A stretch of 36,845 nucleotides of DNA. Origin: Ferruginibacter sp. (GTDB lineage Bacteria; Bacteroidota; Bacteroidia; Chitinophagales; Chitinophagaceae). The stretch covers positions 1 to 36,845 of the forward strand of contig JANXVN010000088.1 of assembly GCA_025351645.1 (NCBI GenBank), read 5' to 3'. Shown here one piece after another: positions 8,403 to 16,237 of this stretch (its first letter is position 1; each line of letters starts with the position of its first letter). The notes below the pieces were generated by a model that had not been told where the DNA came from, ran no database searches, and saw nothing but the letters and a program-made list of their open reading frames with translations. A program made the translations under genes and the position numbers.

Positions 8403-8506
8403 GAATTGTGCGAATGCTAAGCGCGGACATTTATACCGTTGGTTTTATGGTTGGCGTGGTTGCTATTATTTGTTTTCAATATTGTTCACCTTTTACCTGT
8501 TAAGAC

Positions 8507-9550
8507 TTGTACCATCTGTTTAAAAAAATATTTTATTCCCTGCTGGTACTGCTTGGTGTAGTGGTGATAGTATTTATAATGTTCCAGGGTTTTGGTGATC
8601 CGGCACGGCTTATTATGGGGCAGACGGGTGATAAAAAAACAATGGAAAATATACGCAAAGAGCTTTACCTCGACCAGCCCAAATGGAAGCAATTTTTTTT
8701 ATACCTTAATGATGTTAGTCCGCTGAGTGTGCATAGTAAAGCTGATATAGAAAAGAAAAGCCTGCTTGGATTATTTGTTGGGGGTAATATAAAAGTAGGG
8801 CTCAAAGTACCGTATCTCCGGAAAAGTTACCAAACAAAAAAAAATGTTGGCAGCGTATTAATGGAAGCCCTGCCTGGCACATTATTGTTAGCTGTGGCTG
8901 CTATGTTATTTGCTACTATTGTTGGTATTTTATTAGGCGTTTTAGCAGCAGTAAAAAAAGGCACTTGGTTAGATACTTCAGCCGTGTTTGTAAGCATTGC
9001 GGGTATTTCGGCACCCTCTTTTTTTATGGCCATCATTATTGCTTATTTGTTCGGCGTTGTGCTGCATCCTTTTACTGGATTAAACCTAACAGGAAGCTGG
9101 TTTGATATAGATGAAGTAACCGGCGAAAAATACCTTACGATCAAAAACCTTATCCTGCCTGCGTTTACGTTGGGCATCCGTCCGCTGGCAATTATTACGC
9201 AGCTTACCCGAAGCGCTATGCTGGATGTGCTAAACCAGGATTATATACGCACTGCTTACGCAAAAGGCCTCAGCAAAAAAGCCGTTATTTTTAAGCATGC
9301 TTTGCGCAATGCGCTTAACCCTGTAATTACGGCTATTACTGGCTGGTTTGCAGAGCTGCTGGCTGGAGCTTTTTTTGTAGAATATATTTTTGGCTGGCAA
9401 GGCATCGGCAAAATAACGGTAGATGCTTTGGAGAAATTAGACTATCCAATAGTGATGGGCGCTGTGCTGGTAAGTGCTTGTATTTTTATTGCAATCAATA
9501 TGGTTGCGGATGTATTATATGCACTTGTTGACCCGCGGGTAAGTATTTAA
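8507..9550 (+). CDS. ABC transporter permease, DppB/OppB type
   Basis: The 347-residue protein has a first membrane helix at ~7-26 (YSLLVLLGVVVIVFIMF) followed by GDPARLIMGQTGDK, typical of DppB-like peptide permeases. A periplasmic insert spans ~55-115, and further helices lie in the BPD_transp_1 domain. The cytoplasmic EAA loop is recognisable (AYAKGLSKKAVIFKHALRNA), and the end is YALVDPRVSI as in DppB proteins. An in-frame stop two codons upstream leaves TTG 8507 as the only start that keeps the first helix. No partner permease, ATPase or binding protein is in the window, so partners must be encoded elsewhere. The substrate, probably oligopeptide, is inferred from family only. Confidence 0.85.
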   Translation: MYHLFKKIFYSLLVLLGVVVIVFIMFQGFGDPARLIMGQTGDKKTMENIRKELYLDQPKWKQFFLYLNDVSPLSVHSKADIEKKSLLGLFVGGNIKVGLKVPYLRKSYQTKKNVGSVLMEALPGTLLLAVAAMLFATIVGILLGVLAAVKKGTWLDTSAVFVSIAGISAPSFFMAIIIAYLFGVVLHPFTGLNLTGSWFDIDEVTGEKYLTIKNLILPAFTLGIRPLAIITQLTRSAMLDVLNQDYIRTAYAKGLSKKAVIFKHALRNALNPVITAITGWFAELLAGAFFVEYIFGWQGIGKITVDALEKLDYPIVMGAVLVSACIFIAINMVADVLYALVDPRVSI

Positions 9551-9552
9551 TT

Positions 9553-9879
9553 TTATTTGATAACAACATCATTGATAACTTTTTCGCCCAGCACTTCGTT
9601 TACCCTTTCTATTATTTTTTCTTTTTGATATAAAAGCTCGTGTTTTAATTGTGCCACTGTAGAAGTAATGAATAAAGTGTGGTTGATGATCTGTATTTTA
9701 TCAGTGTACTTAGCAATAGTTTTTCCCATTATCTGCTCCCATATATCTTCAATGCGCACTGCTTGCAGGCCACTTTTTAGCTTACTCTGTTTTAAAAATT
9801 GCTGTATGGCATCCTGCATTGAAAATTCGCCCACGGGTTTTGTTTTTTGTTTGGTGTTAATTGTTTTTTGTTCTTTCAA
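9553..9879 (-). CDS. DUF721 protein (DciA-related)
   Basis: The 108-residue product has the DUF721 core: AIQQFLKQSKLKSGLQAVRI, then IWEQIMGKTIAKYTDKIQI, LFITSTVAQLKHELLYQKEK and IIERVNEVLG. DUF721 includes DciA, the replicative-helicase loading factor of many bacteria. This short Bacteroidota form, lying beside recF on the same strand, is plausibly a replication accessory protein. The first start is TTG 9879; an internal ATG (residue 21) would remove a charged tail and leave 88 residues, so the start is uncertain. Its stop lies 2 bp from the end of the convergent permease gene. Confidence 0.78.
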   Translation of the reverse strand: MKEQKTINTKQKTKPVGEFSMQDAIQQFLKQSKLKSGLQAVRIEDIWEQIMGKTIAKYTDKIQIINHTLFITSTVAQLKHELLYQKEKIIERVNEVLGEKVINDVVIK

Positions 9880-10021
9880 ATTGAATAGTATGCAATAGTC
9901 GGATACCCTTCTGCTTTATTATGGCTTAGCCTTTTTTGACATGATTATTTTACTATTGCTTTTTGCGAATGCTCCACGAAATTAATCAACTAAAAACAAT
10001 AAACTAAAAACAATAAACATT

Positions 10022-11146
10022 CTACAGCTCTACTATTTGGTAGTCGCTCTGCAAACCGGAAAAAGCCTGCTCCAGCCTTTCTTTGTGCGTATCTGTTATA
10101 AATACCTGCCCGTTATTTTTATTGCATACCCAGTGAAGCAAATTCTGCATACGGCTATTATCCAGCTTTTCAAAAACATCATCCAGCAATAGAATAGGTG
10201 CGAAACCTTTATTTATTTTTAGCAAATCAAACTCTGCCAGCTTTAACGCAAAAAGTAAGCTTTTTCTCTGACCTTGCGAAGCCGTGGTTTTAAAAACCTG
10301 CCCATTTAATTGGATCAATAAATCATCTTTATGTATGCCGCCATTACTGCGTTGCAGTATAAAATCTTTTTGCCTGAATTGGTTAAGGATAACAAAAAAA
10401 TCGCTGTTGTTTAACTGGCTTTCATATTGCAGCGTAACCACTTCGTCGTTACTGGCAATTTGATTATAAAATTGTTGTGCTAATGTTATTAACTGGTGTG
10501 TGAAATTTTTTCTTTTTTGGTAGATATAATTTCCTGGCAATATCAGTTGGTCATCTAAAACCTCCAGCAAGGTCCAGTCTACTTTGCCTTGCTCAGCAAA
10601 CTTTTTTAGCAGGCTATTTCGTTGTTGCAATACTTTGGTGTAGATGATAAGTTGTTGTAAATATTCCGCATCTATTTGGCTGATGACTGTATCAATAAAC
10701 CGCCTGCGTTCTTCGCTGCCACCCATTATTAGTTCGATATCATCCGGCGCAACCATCACGCACGGAAATTTGCCGATATGCTCTGAATACTTTGCATAAG
10801 GCACATCATTTAACGACACTTCTTTTTTTCCAACGCCTTTAAAAACGCAAATAATTTTATTTATTTTGTTAGCTAAACTTTCGGGGTCTACAGCAACAGC
10901 TTCTTTAAAAACATCTGTTGCAGTTATGCCTTCCAGCCTAAAGCCATTGGCATCAAACTGGGTATTTAAACTATCTGTTTTAGTAAAGTAACTCCTGGTA
11001 AAGCACAAGTAATAGATAGCATCGAGCAAGTTGGTTTTGCCCTTGCCATTTAGGCCACAAATACCAATAATCCTTTCGGTAAAATTGAAAGTGGAAAAAC
11101 TATAATTTTTAAATTGAGTAGCTGTTATTTTTGTAAACCTTTGCAT
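10022..11146 (-). CDS. recF: DNA replication/repair protein RecF
   Basis: RecF is an SMC-like ATPase that, with RecO and RecR, loads RecA at single-stranded gaps. The 374-residue protein has the usual N-terminus (FKNYSFSTFNF), Walker A GLNGKGKT at residues 31-38 (P instead of L in most RecF), an ABC signature region ASQGQRKSLLFALKLAE, and Walker B PILLLDDVFEKLD. The GSEERRRFID segment is also characteristic. Length is normal. The DUF721 gene follows on the same strand after 142 bp with no clear terminator. ATG 11146 is preceded by TATCTTGC, close to the -7 consensus. Confidence 0.95.
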   Translation of the reverse strand: MQRFTKITATQFKNYSFSTFNFTERIIGICGLNGKGKTNLLDAIYYLCFTRSYFTKTDSLNTQFDANGFRLEGITATDVFKEAVAVDPESLANKINKIICVFKGVGKKEVSLNDVPYAKYSEHIGKFPCVMVAPDDIELIMGGSEERRRFIDTVISQIDAEYLQQLIIYTKVLQQRNSLLKKFAEQGKVDWTLLEVLDDQLILPGNYIYQKRKNFTHQLITLAQQFYNQIASNDEVVTLQYESQLNNSDFFVILNQFRQKDFILQRSNGGIHKDDLLIQLNGQVFKTTASQGQRKSLLFALKLAEFDLLKINKGFAPILLLDDVFEKLDNSRMQNLLHWVCNKNNGQVFITDTHKERLEQAFSGLQSDYQIVEL

Positions 11147-11340
11147 TAGGCTGCAAGATAATTAAAAGCGCTATTGTTTAATAGGTAGCTGTATTAGAAC
11201 TTGATATTAATAAGATGTCTAGAATAATCAGCAAACTTAAGTTACCAGCCTGTGCCTTAGTTTGGCTGGTATCGATAATTTAAATGGGTTTTCTAGTATT
11301 GCAATAAATTACTTTTGAAGCCCAGTTACACTTTTAACCG

Positions 11341-11453
11341 AAGCGCCAGGGATAGGAGCAAGTACCCCGTAAAGCGCCGTAAAATATACAATAGCGAAGC
11401 CAGGCTGTAGGTTTGGCGCTGCGGAGTACTGCGCATAGCCCGCCCGGGCGCCC
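11341..11453 (+). repeat. Structured intergenic element, copy 2 (long compound hairpin)
   Basis: It starts AAGCGCCAGGGATAGGAG and ends ATAGCCCGCCCGGGCGCCC, like the copies at 684 and 21427. The inner stem pairs AGTAC (11361-11365) with GTACT (11426-11430), CCG (11367-11369) with CGG (11422-11424), and AGCGCC (11373-11378) with GGCGCT (11415-11420). The loop contains GCGAAGC and CTGTAG, which are conserved in copy 3. The rest of the 11147-11592 gap has a short hairpin (TACCAGCC at 11243, GGCTGGTA at 11264) and the pdhA promoter box, but no gene. Function unknown. Confidence 0.65.
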
Positions 11454-11565
11454 AAATAATAACTACTTTTAAAGGGCTTGTTGCCAATAAAATAGTAACC
11501 GAAATACCCAAAAGTTATTGTTGAAAGGTTCTTTTTCGCATGTATATTTTTATCAATTTCTCCCT

Positions 11566-11573
11566 TATCTTTG
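11566..11573 (+). promoter_or_regulatory. -7 box (TATCTTTG) of pdhA
   Basis: TATCTTTG matches TAnnTTTG exactly and lies 20 bp upstream of the TTG at 11593. It argues against the upstream in-frame start at 11518, which would precede the promoter. Confidence 0.55.
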
Positions 11574-11592
11574 CAGCCTAAAATTTATTTCC

Positions 11593-12585
11593 TTGGCTAC
11601 AAAGTTTTCTAAAGAAACATACCTGTATTGGTACGAACTAATGCTTTTATTGCGCCGTTTTGAAGAAAAGACCGGCCAATTATACGGGATGCAAAAAATT
11701 CGCGGCTTTTGTCATTTATATATTGGGCAGGAAGCCGTTGCGGCTGGCTGCATGACGGCTACTAACCCTGGCGATAAATTTATAACTGCTTACCGTTGCC
11801 ATGCATTGGCAATTGCTAAGGGAGTTACCCCAAAATCAACCATGGCCGAGCTGTATGGCAAAGCTACCGGATGCAGTAAAGGCAAAGGTGGCAGCATGCA
11901 TATTTTTGGTGTTGATGTTGGTTTTTTTGGTGGCCACGGTATTGTAGGCGCCCAAATTGGCACTGGCGCTGGCCTGGCATTTGCTGAAAAATATAACGGT
12001 ACAGATAATGTTGCCTTGTGTTTTTTTGGCGATGGCGCGGCAAGGCAGGGCATGCTGCACGAAACATTTAACATGGCGATGCTTTGGAAATTACCGGTAG
12101 TATTTATTGTAGAAAATAACCATTACGCTATGGGCACATCTGTTAAGCGTACCAGCAATGTGCTCGACCTTTATAAAATTGCAGATGCATTTGATATGCC
12201 TGGCGATTCTGTAGATGGCATGAGCCCGGAAGCGGTACACGAAGCAATGTTACGGGCCGTGAACAGAGCAAGGGAAAAAGGCGGGCCAACTTTATTGGAA
12301 ATTAAGACCTACCGTTATAAAGGTCATAGCATGAGCGACCCGCAGAAATACCGGACTAAGGATGAGGTTGAAGAATACAAAGAACGGGACCCTATAGACC
12401 ACGTTTTAAAAGTGTTAAAAGAGGAATATAAAGTGACCGATGAAGAGGTGGAGATAATGAACAATAGAGTTAAAGAGCAAGTGGAAGAAGCTGTTAAATT
12501 TGCAGAAGAAAGCCCTTGGCCTAATGATGATGAATTGTTGAAAGATGTTTATATACAACAAGATTATCCTTTTATAACTGACTAA
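11593..12585 (+). CDS. pdhA: Pyruvate dehydrogenase E1 component, alpha subunit
   Basis: The 330-residue protein is a thiamine-diphosphate-dependent E1 alpha chain, which decarboxylates pyruvate in the pyruvate dehydrogenase complex. Visible features are YELMLLLRRFEEK, FCHLYIGQEAVAAG, KGKGGSMHIF, the ThDP/Mg2+ motif beginning GDGAARQGM and closing with VENNHYAMGT, and the SMSDPQKYR loop. Length is normal only when translation starts at TTG 11593, which follows a -7 box; an ATG at 11641 would cut off conserved sequence. No E1 beta, E2 or E3 gene is adjacent, so subunits are dispersed or this alpha gene is transcribed alone. Branched-chain E1 alpha is less likely from the motifs. Confidence 0.9.
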   Translation: MATKFSKETYLYWYELMLLLRRFEEKTGQLYGMQKIRGFCHLYIGQEAVAAGCMTATNPGDKFITAYRCHALAIAKGVTPKSTMAELYGKATGCSKGKGGSMHIFGVDVGFFGGHGIVGAQIGTGAGLAFAEKYNGTDNVALCFFGDGAARQGMLHETFNMAMLWKLPVVFIVENNHYAMGTSVKRTSNVLDLYKIADAFDMPGDSVDGMSPEAVHEAMLRAVNRAREKGGPTLLEIKTYRYKGHSMSDPQKYRTKDEVEEYKERDPIDHVLKVLKEEYKVTDEEVEIMNNRVKEQVEEAVKFAEESPWPNDDELLKDVYIQQDYPFITD

Positions 12586-12618
12586 TATTTTTTTTTAATT
12601 AAAATGAACAATGATCTT

Positions 12619-12659
12619 AGCTGGTAATTTTTCATTTATCAATAACCTAATTACCAGCT
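12619..12659 (+). terminator. Hairpin between pdhA and the TPR gene (weak terminator or leader structure)
   Basis: AGCTGGTAATT (12619-12629) is perfectly repeated in inverted form at 12649-12659, with a 19-nt loop. There is no T tract after the second arm, and the ATG of the next gene is only 18 bp away, so it may act as a leader structure instead. Confidence 0.4.
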
Positions 12660-12677
12660 TATAAACCAAGAAAAACA

Positions 12678-13403
12678 ATGGCAGAACAGCAAGAAATAAC
12701 CACCAGTACTGTAGAAGAAAATGATATCATTGATAAGGCTAGAGGCTTTTGGGCTAAATTTAGCAAACCAGTTATTTATATTGGTGGTGCAATTATTTTA
12801 TTTGCCGGCGGTTGGTTGGCTTATAAAAATTTAGTTAAGCTTCCTAACGAAGAAAAAGCTGCTGAGCAGATATTTCCGGCAGAGGGATTGTTTGATAAGA
12901 TGACACAAGCTGGTTTTAATAAAGATTCAATTGCTACAGTTTTAAATGGAGGAAATGGCATTACTGGTGTATTAAAAGTAGCGTCTACTTACGGAAGCAC
13001 GGCGGCTGGTAACAGGGCAGAGTTTATTGCCGGTGCATGTTACTTGCACAGTAAAGATTTTAATAATGCAGTTAAGCATTTAAAAGAATTTTCCACTAAA
13101 AGCGAGCAACCTCAAAGTGCTGCTTATAGGATGTTGGGCGATGCTTATTCTGAATTGAAAAAGAATGACGATGCTTTGACATACTACAAAAAGGCAATTG
13201 ATGTAGCCGATAAAAAAGACGAATCTACCCGTTTTTTATCTTTATCAAGGGCAGCCTTATTTTGTGATGCAACTGGCAAAACAAAAGAAGCGATTGATTA
13301 TTACCAGCAAATTAAAGATGAAATAACACCTGCTTTTTTAAGGGATAACAGGATCGATTTTCAAGTTGATAAATATCTTGCAAGGTTAGGCGTAACTAAA
13401 TAA
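12678..13403 (+). CDS. YfgM-like tetratricopeptide membrane protein
   Basis: The 241-residue protein has a short cytosolic N-terminus, a single membrane segment at ~32-48 (VIYIGGAIILFAGGWLAY) and a periplasmic TPR region. Helical repeats are visible around AEFIAGACYLHSKDFNNAVKHL, AAYRMLGDAYSELKKNDDALTYY and AALFCDATGKTKEAIDYYQ. This layout matches the YfgM-like family, which in E. coli associates with the SecYEG translocon and periplasmic chaperones; that role is only suggested here. ribH starts 5 bp after its stop, so the two are surely co-transcribed. The pairing with ribH appears common in Bacteroidota. Confidence 0.82.
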   Translation: MAEQQEITTSTVEENDIIDKARGFWAKFSKPVIYIGGAIILFAGGWLAYKNLVKLPNEEKAAEQIFPAEGLFDKMTQAGFNKDSIATVLNGGNGITGVLKVASTYGSTAAGNRAEFIAGACYLHSKDFNNAVKHLKEFSTKSEQPQSAAYRMLGDAYSELKKNDDALTYYKKAIDVADKKDESTRFLSLSRAALFCDATGKTKEAIDYYQQIKDEITPAFLRDNRIDFQVDKYLARLGVTK

Positions 13404-13408
13404 TTACC

Positions 13409-13912
13409 ATGGCAATATCTACAGATAATTTATATTCAACAGCAGGCATCCAACTACCAGAGGGTGCCTGTGTAGTTATTGTACGTACCGAATGGAACGC
13501 AGAGTCAATAGACAAGCTGGAAGCAGGTTGCCGTAAAGTGCTGGATGCAAATAAAGTTCCTTTTAAGATCATTACGGTACCTGGTGCATTTGAAATACCT
13601 TTTTGTATAAAGAGTTATTGGGATGCGCATAAATACAAGGGAGATAAACCTTTTGCGTTTATTGCTTTAGGCTGTGTTATAAGGGGCGGCACACCTCATT
13701 TTGATTATGTATGCAAAGCCATAACAGAAGGCGTTTTGCAGGTAAATTTATCCTTGCCGGTCCCAACTATTTTTGGGGTTCTTACGGTAGATAATCAACT
13801 TCAAATTGATGAAAGGATAGGTGGTGTACATGGGCATAAAGGCGAAGAAGCAGCAGTAACTGCTATAAAAATGATTGCCCTGCAATATTCTTTTTCTACT
13901 CATAAAATTTAG
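13409..13912 (+). CDS. ribH: 6,7-dimethyl-8-ribityllumazine synthase
   Basis: This is the penultimate enzyme of riboflavin synthesis, joining the ribityl-amino-pyrimidinedione with dihydroxybutanone phosphate. The 167-residue protein has VPGAFEIPF, GCVIRGGTPHFDYVC containing the catalytic histidine, PTIFGVLTVDN and ERIGGVHGHKGEEAA. Length and motif spacing are normal for the icosahedral or pentameric enzyme. It follows the TPR gene by 5 bp, and no other rib gene or FMN riboswitch is visible nearby. Confidence 0.96.
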   Translation: MAISTDNLYSTAGIQLPEGACVVIVRTEWNAESIDKLEAGCRKVLDANKVPFKIITVPGAFEIPFCIKSYWDAHKYKGDKPFAFIALGCVIRGGTPHFDYVCKAITEGVLQVNLSLPVPTIFGVLTVDNQLQIDERIGGVHGHKGEEAAVTAIKMIALQYSFSTHKI

Positions 13913-13975
13913 AGCCTGACCTTTGATAAATGGCGTCCTTATTTTTAATTAATTTCCCTGTAAGGTGAACAGCGC

Positions 13976-14695
13976 ATGAAAGTCCAACTATTTATACCTT
14001 GTTTTGTTGACCAGCTTTACCCGCAAACAGCTTTTAACATGGTTAAGGTTTTGCAGAAGGCTGGCTGTGAGGTGCAATACAATACCAACCAGACTTGTTG
14101 TGGCCAACCGGCTTTTAATGCAGGTTTTTGGGAAGAATCAAAATCAGTATGTTCCAAATTTATGACTGATTTTGATACGGCAGATTATGTAGTAGCCCCA
14201 AGTGCAAGTTGTGTGGGCTTTGTTAGAAATTATTTTACAAAATTTTTTGAAGAGGGAGAAGCAAATGTAAAAGCGATTGATCTTAGCAAACGTATTTATG
14301 AGTTTACTGAATTTTTAACAGAAGTATTGAAGATAGAAAACTTTAATGCCAGTTTGCCTGCCATTGCCACTTACCATGATAGTTGTGCTGCTTTGCGGGA
14401 ATGTAAAATAAAAGAAGGGCCACGCAAATTATTGGCTAATGTGAAAGGGCTACAGCTTATTGAAATGCATGATGTGGAAACCTGCTGTGGCTTTGGAGGC
14501 ACATTTGCTGTAAAATTTGATGGTATATCAATTGGTATGGCAGACCAAAAAATTACCAATGCACTGGCTACAAAAGCCGACTATATTATTTCTACTGACC
14601 TTAGTTGCTTGATGCACCTTGATGGCTACATCAAAGGGAAAAAACTGGCATTAAAAACAATGCATATTGCAGATGTACTTGCCAATGGATGGTAA
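13976..14695 (+). CDS. (Fe-S)-binding CCG-domain protein, LutA/YkgE type
   Basis: The 239-residue protein has two cysteine-rich CCG modules: FIPCFVDQLYP with TCCGQPAFNAGFWEE in the first half, and TYHDSCAALRECK with VETCCGFGGTFAVK in the second. These ligate an iron-sulfur cluster in LutA/YkgE and heterodisulfide-reductase-related proteins. LutA is one of three subunits of an L-lactate oxidising complex, but lutB and lutC are not next to it here, so the partner and the substrate are open. No signal peptide is seen. The gene is 63 bp after ribH and ends at a bidirectional terminator. Confidence 0.85.
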   Translation: MKVQLFIPCFVDQLYPQTAFNMVKVLQKAGCEVQYNTNQTCCGQPAFNAGFWEESKSVCSKFMTDFDTADYVVAPSASCVGFVRNYFTKFFEEGEANVKAIDLSKRIYEFTEFLTEVLKIENFNASLPAIATYHDSCAALRECKIKEGPRKLLANVKGLQLIEMHDVETCCGFGGTFAVKFDGISIGMADQKITNALATKADYIISTDLSCLMHLDGYIKGKKLALKTMHIADVLANGW

Positions 14696-14733
14696 TAAAA
14701 TTGGCAGTGTTATTTAACAATGCCAATTTTATT
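14694..14733. terminator. Bidirectional terminator between the LutA-like gene and tatC
   Basis: A perfect 13-bp inverted repeat has arms 14694-14706 and 14721-14733, GC-rich at the loop side (TTGGCA / TGCCAA) and A/T-only at the outer ends. This gives a U tract in both directions. It overlaps the last two bases of the LutA-like stop codon and lies about 30 bp beyond the tatC stop. Confidence 0.8.
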
Positions 14734-14763
14734 GTTCCAACTAATTTGATATAAACTACACTA

Positions 14764-15645
14764 TTATTCTACATCTTTTTTAGCCCTTTGCTTTTCAACT
14801 TTTGATGCTAATATTATACTGATCCAGTATAAAAATAAAAGTGGTACTGCTACCAGGAACTGACTGGTCCAATCTGGCGAAGGCGTAATTACAGCAGCAA
14901 CCACCAGAATTATGACGAGTGCGAATTTAAAATATTTTTTTAGCATCGTACCTGTAACAATGCCCATTTTAGCCAATACAAAACAAAGCACTGGTAATTC
15001 GAAAGCTATGCCACAACCCAATATTAAATTGGTAAGGCTATCAATATAATCGTTAATAGAGGGTCGGTATTGTATCATGCCTGATTTGCCAAGCGTAAAA
15101 CTTGCAAGGAAGTTAAATGTAAATGGTGCCAGTAAATAATAACCAAAAACAGCACCGGTAAAAAAGAATACTGACACCCAAAGAATACTGGTCCTACCAT
15201 ATTTTCTTTCTTTGATAGAAAGCGCAGGTTTTATAAACCGCCACAATTCCCAAAAAATATAAGGAAAAGCTGCAATAATACCACCAATCATTGCAATGTT
15301 TATTGCAGAGGTAAAAGTGCCATTTACAGTTGTTACCTGGAAATCTATCTTTATGGCTGGCATACAAAAAGCGTCACCAAGATGTAGCCATTGCCCAAAG
15401 CGGCACAATGCACCATAAGTAAAAAAGGTTTCCCTTGCAGGCGCTAAAATTATATTGTCATAGACAAAGTCAATATAAATAAAAATGACAGTTGCTGCTA
15501 CCAGCCACGCAACCACGCTTCTCACTAAATGCCAGCGAAGGTCTTCGACATGGTCAAAGAAATTCATTTCAAATTTTTTCGGCGATTCCTTGCCGCTGAG
15601 GCGTTTAAAAAAATATTTTCTTTCTGATGATATTTCAGCCGACAC
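14764..15645 (-). CDS. tatC: Sec-independent protein translocase TatC
   Basis: TatC is the multi-spanning receptor that recognises twin-arginine signal peptides. The 293-residue protein shows the N-terminal signature NFFDHVEDLRWHLVRS, a first membrane helix (VVAWLVAATVIFIYI), YIFWELWRFIKPAL with following ER, FELPV before the fourth helix, and TPSPDWTSQF before the last helices. The first available start is GTG 15645. A start at ATG 15567, just before the signature, would give 267 residues, closer to many TatC proteins, so the start is uncertain. tatA lies 264 bp upstream on the same strand, followed upstream by two Tat-signal proteins. Confidence 0.93.
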   Translation of the reverse strand: MSAEISSERKYFFKRLSGKESPKKFEMNFFDHVEDLRWHLVRSVVAWLVAATVIFIYIDFVYDNIILAPARETFFTYGALCRFGQWLHLGDAFCMPAIKIDFQVTTVNGTFTSAINIAMIGGIIAAFPYIFWELWRFIKPALSIKERKYGRTSILWVSVFFFTGAVFGYYLLAPFTFNFLASFTLGKSGMIQYRPSINDYIDSLTNLILGCGIAFELPVLCFVLAKMGIVTGTMLKKYFKFALVIILVVAAVITPSPDWTSQFLVAVPLLFLYWISIILASKVEKQRAKKDVE

Positions 15646-15733
15646 AATGTTGGTTTAAGTAAAGGTTAATAATTAAATTTTTTCGATGTTCATTTATATT
15701 TTTATACTTTCATTTGTAAAGCTTTAAAGAACC

Positions 15734-15756
15734 TACCTTAAAATATTTTTAAGGTA
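15734..15756. repeat. Palindrome in the tatA-tatC spacer
   Basis: TACCTTAAAA (15734-15743) is followed after 3 bp by its perfect complement TTTTAAGGTA (15747-15756). It could be a regulator site or a weak terminator after tatA. A smaller CTGCC/GGCAG hairpin lies at about 15764-15783. Confidence 0.4.
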
Positions 15757-15909
15757 TCAAGCGCTGCCCTTTTGTAGAGGCAGGAAACTTTAAAAACATA
15801 AAGAAATAACAAATAGAAAAAATTTACCAAAAATTTACTAGTACTCACCAGTAGGATCCAATAAGTTTCCAACTTATACTTGGGATAAATCTTGTTTATA
15901 AATGAACAA

Positions 15910-16134
15910 CTATTTAGTTAAATTTGGCTCTACAACTGCTACCGGCTTTGGTTTCATGCCTTCTTCAATATCGTTTTTTACAGAGTCTTTTGCATCGTTA
16001 AAATCGCGTACGCCTTTGCCTAAGCCCTTCATTAATTCTGGTATTTTTTTACCACCAAATAAAAGCACTACAGCTAATAGGATAAAAATCCATTCTGTGC
16101 CGCCTGGCATTGCAAGAAAAGTTATGTGTGACAT
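15910..16134 (-). CDS. tatA: Sec-independent protein translocase TatA/TatE
   Basis: TatA forms the protein-conducting part of the twin-arginine translocase. The 74-residue protein has one N-terminal membrane helix ([20 protein letters not shown]), the FGGKKIPEL hinge, and an amphipathic helix ([18 protein letters not shown]) with a short charged tail. Size and layout match TatA/TatE, not TatB. tatC follows on the same strand; a terminator-like hairpin separates it from the ferritin-like gene upstream. Confidence 0.92.
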   Translation of the reverse strand: MSHITFLAMPGGTEWIFILLAVVLLFGGKKIPELMKGLGKGVRDFNDAKDSVKNDIEEGMKPKPVAVVEPNLTK

Positions 16135-16193
16135 AATTATAAGTTTATTGTAAAGTACGCAAAGTATTTTACAGAGTTAAATGTTTTAAAAAT

Positions 16194-16222
16194 ATGGCTG
16201 TGCATTAAGTATGCACAGCCAT
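16194..16222 (-). terminator. Terminator after the ferritin-like pair
   Basis: ATGGCTGTGCAT (16194-16205) and ATGCACAGCCAT (16211-16222) form a perfect 12-bp stem. Reading on the minus strand, the stem is followed by ATTTTTAAAAC, a usable U tract. It lies 15 bp beyond the ferritin-like stop codon and isolates that unit from tatA. Confidence 0.8.
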
Positions 16223-16237
16223 GTAAAATAATATAAT

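Noticed and set aside
8414-8503. A 29-codon open frame (MLSADIYTVGFMVGVV...) just before the ABC permease, in the same frame
   Set aside because: It is tiny, has no promoter or other support, and is separated from the permease TTG by its own stop codon; a hydrophobic stretch of this length is common by chance. Readthrough fusion would need evidence.
11518-11592. Upstream start for pdhA at 11518
   Set aside because: It would begin before the TATCTTTG promoter box and add residues absent from typical E1 alpha proteins.
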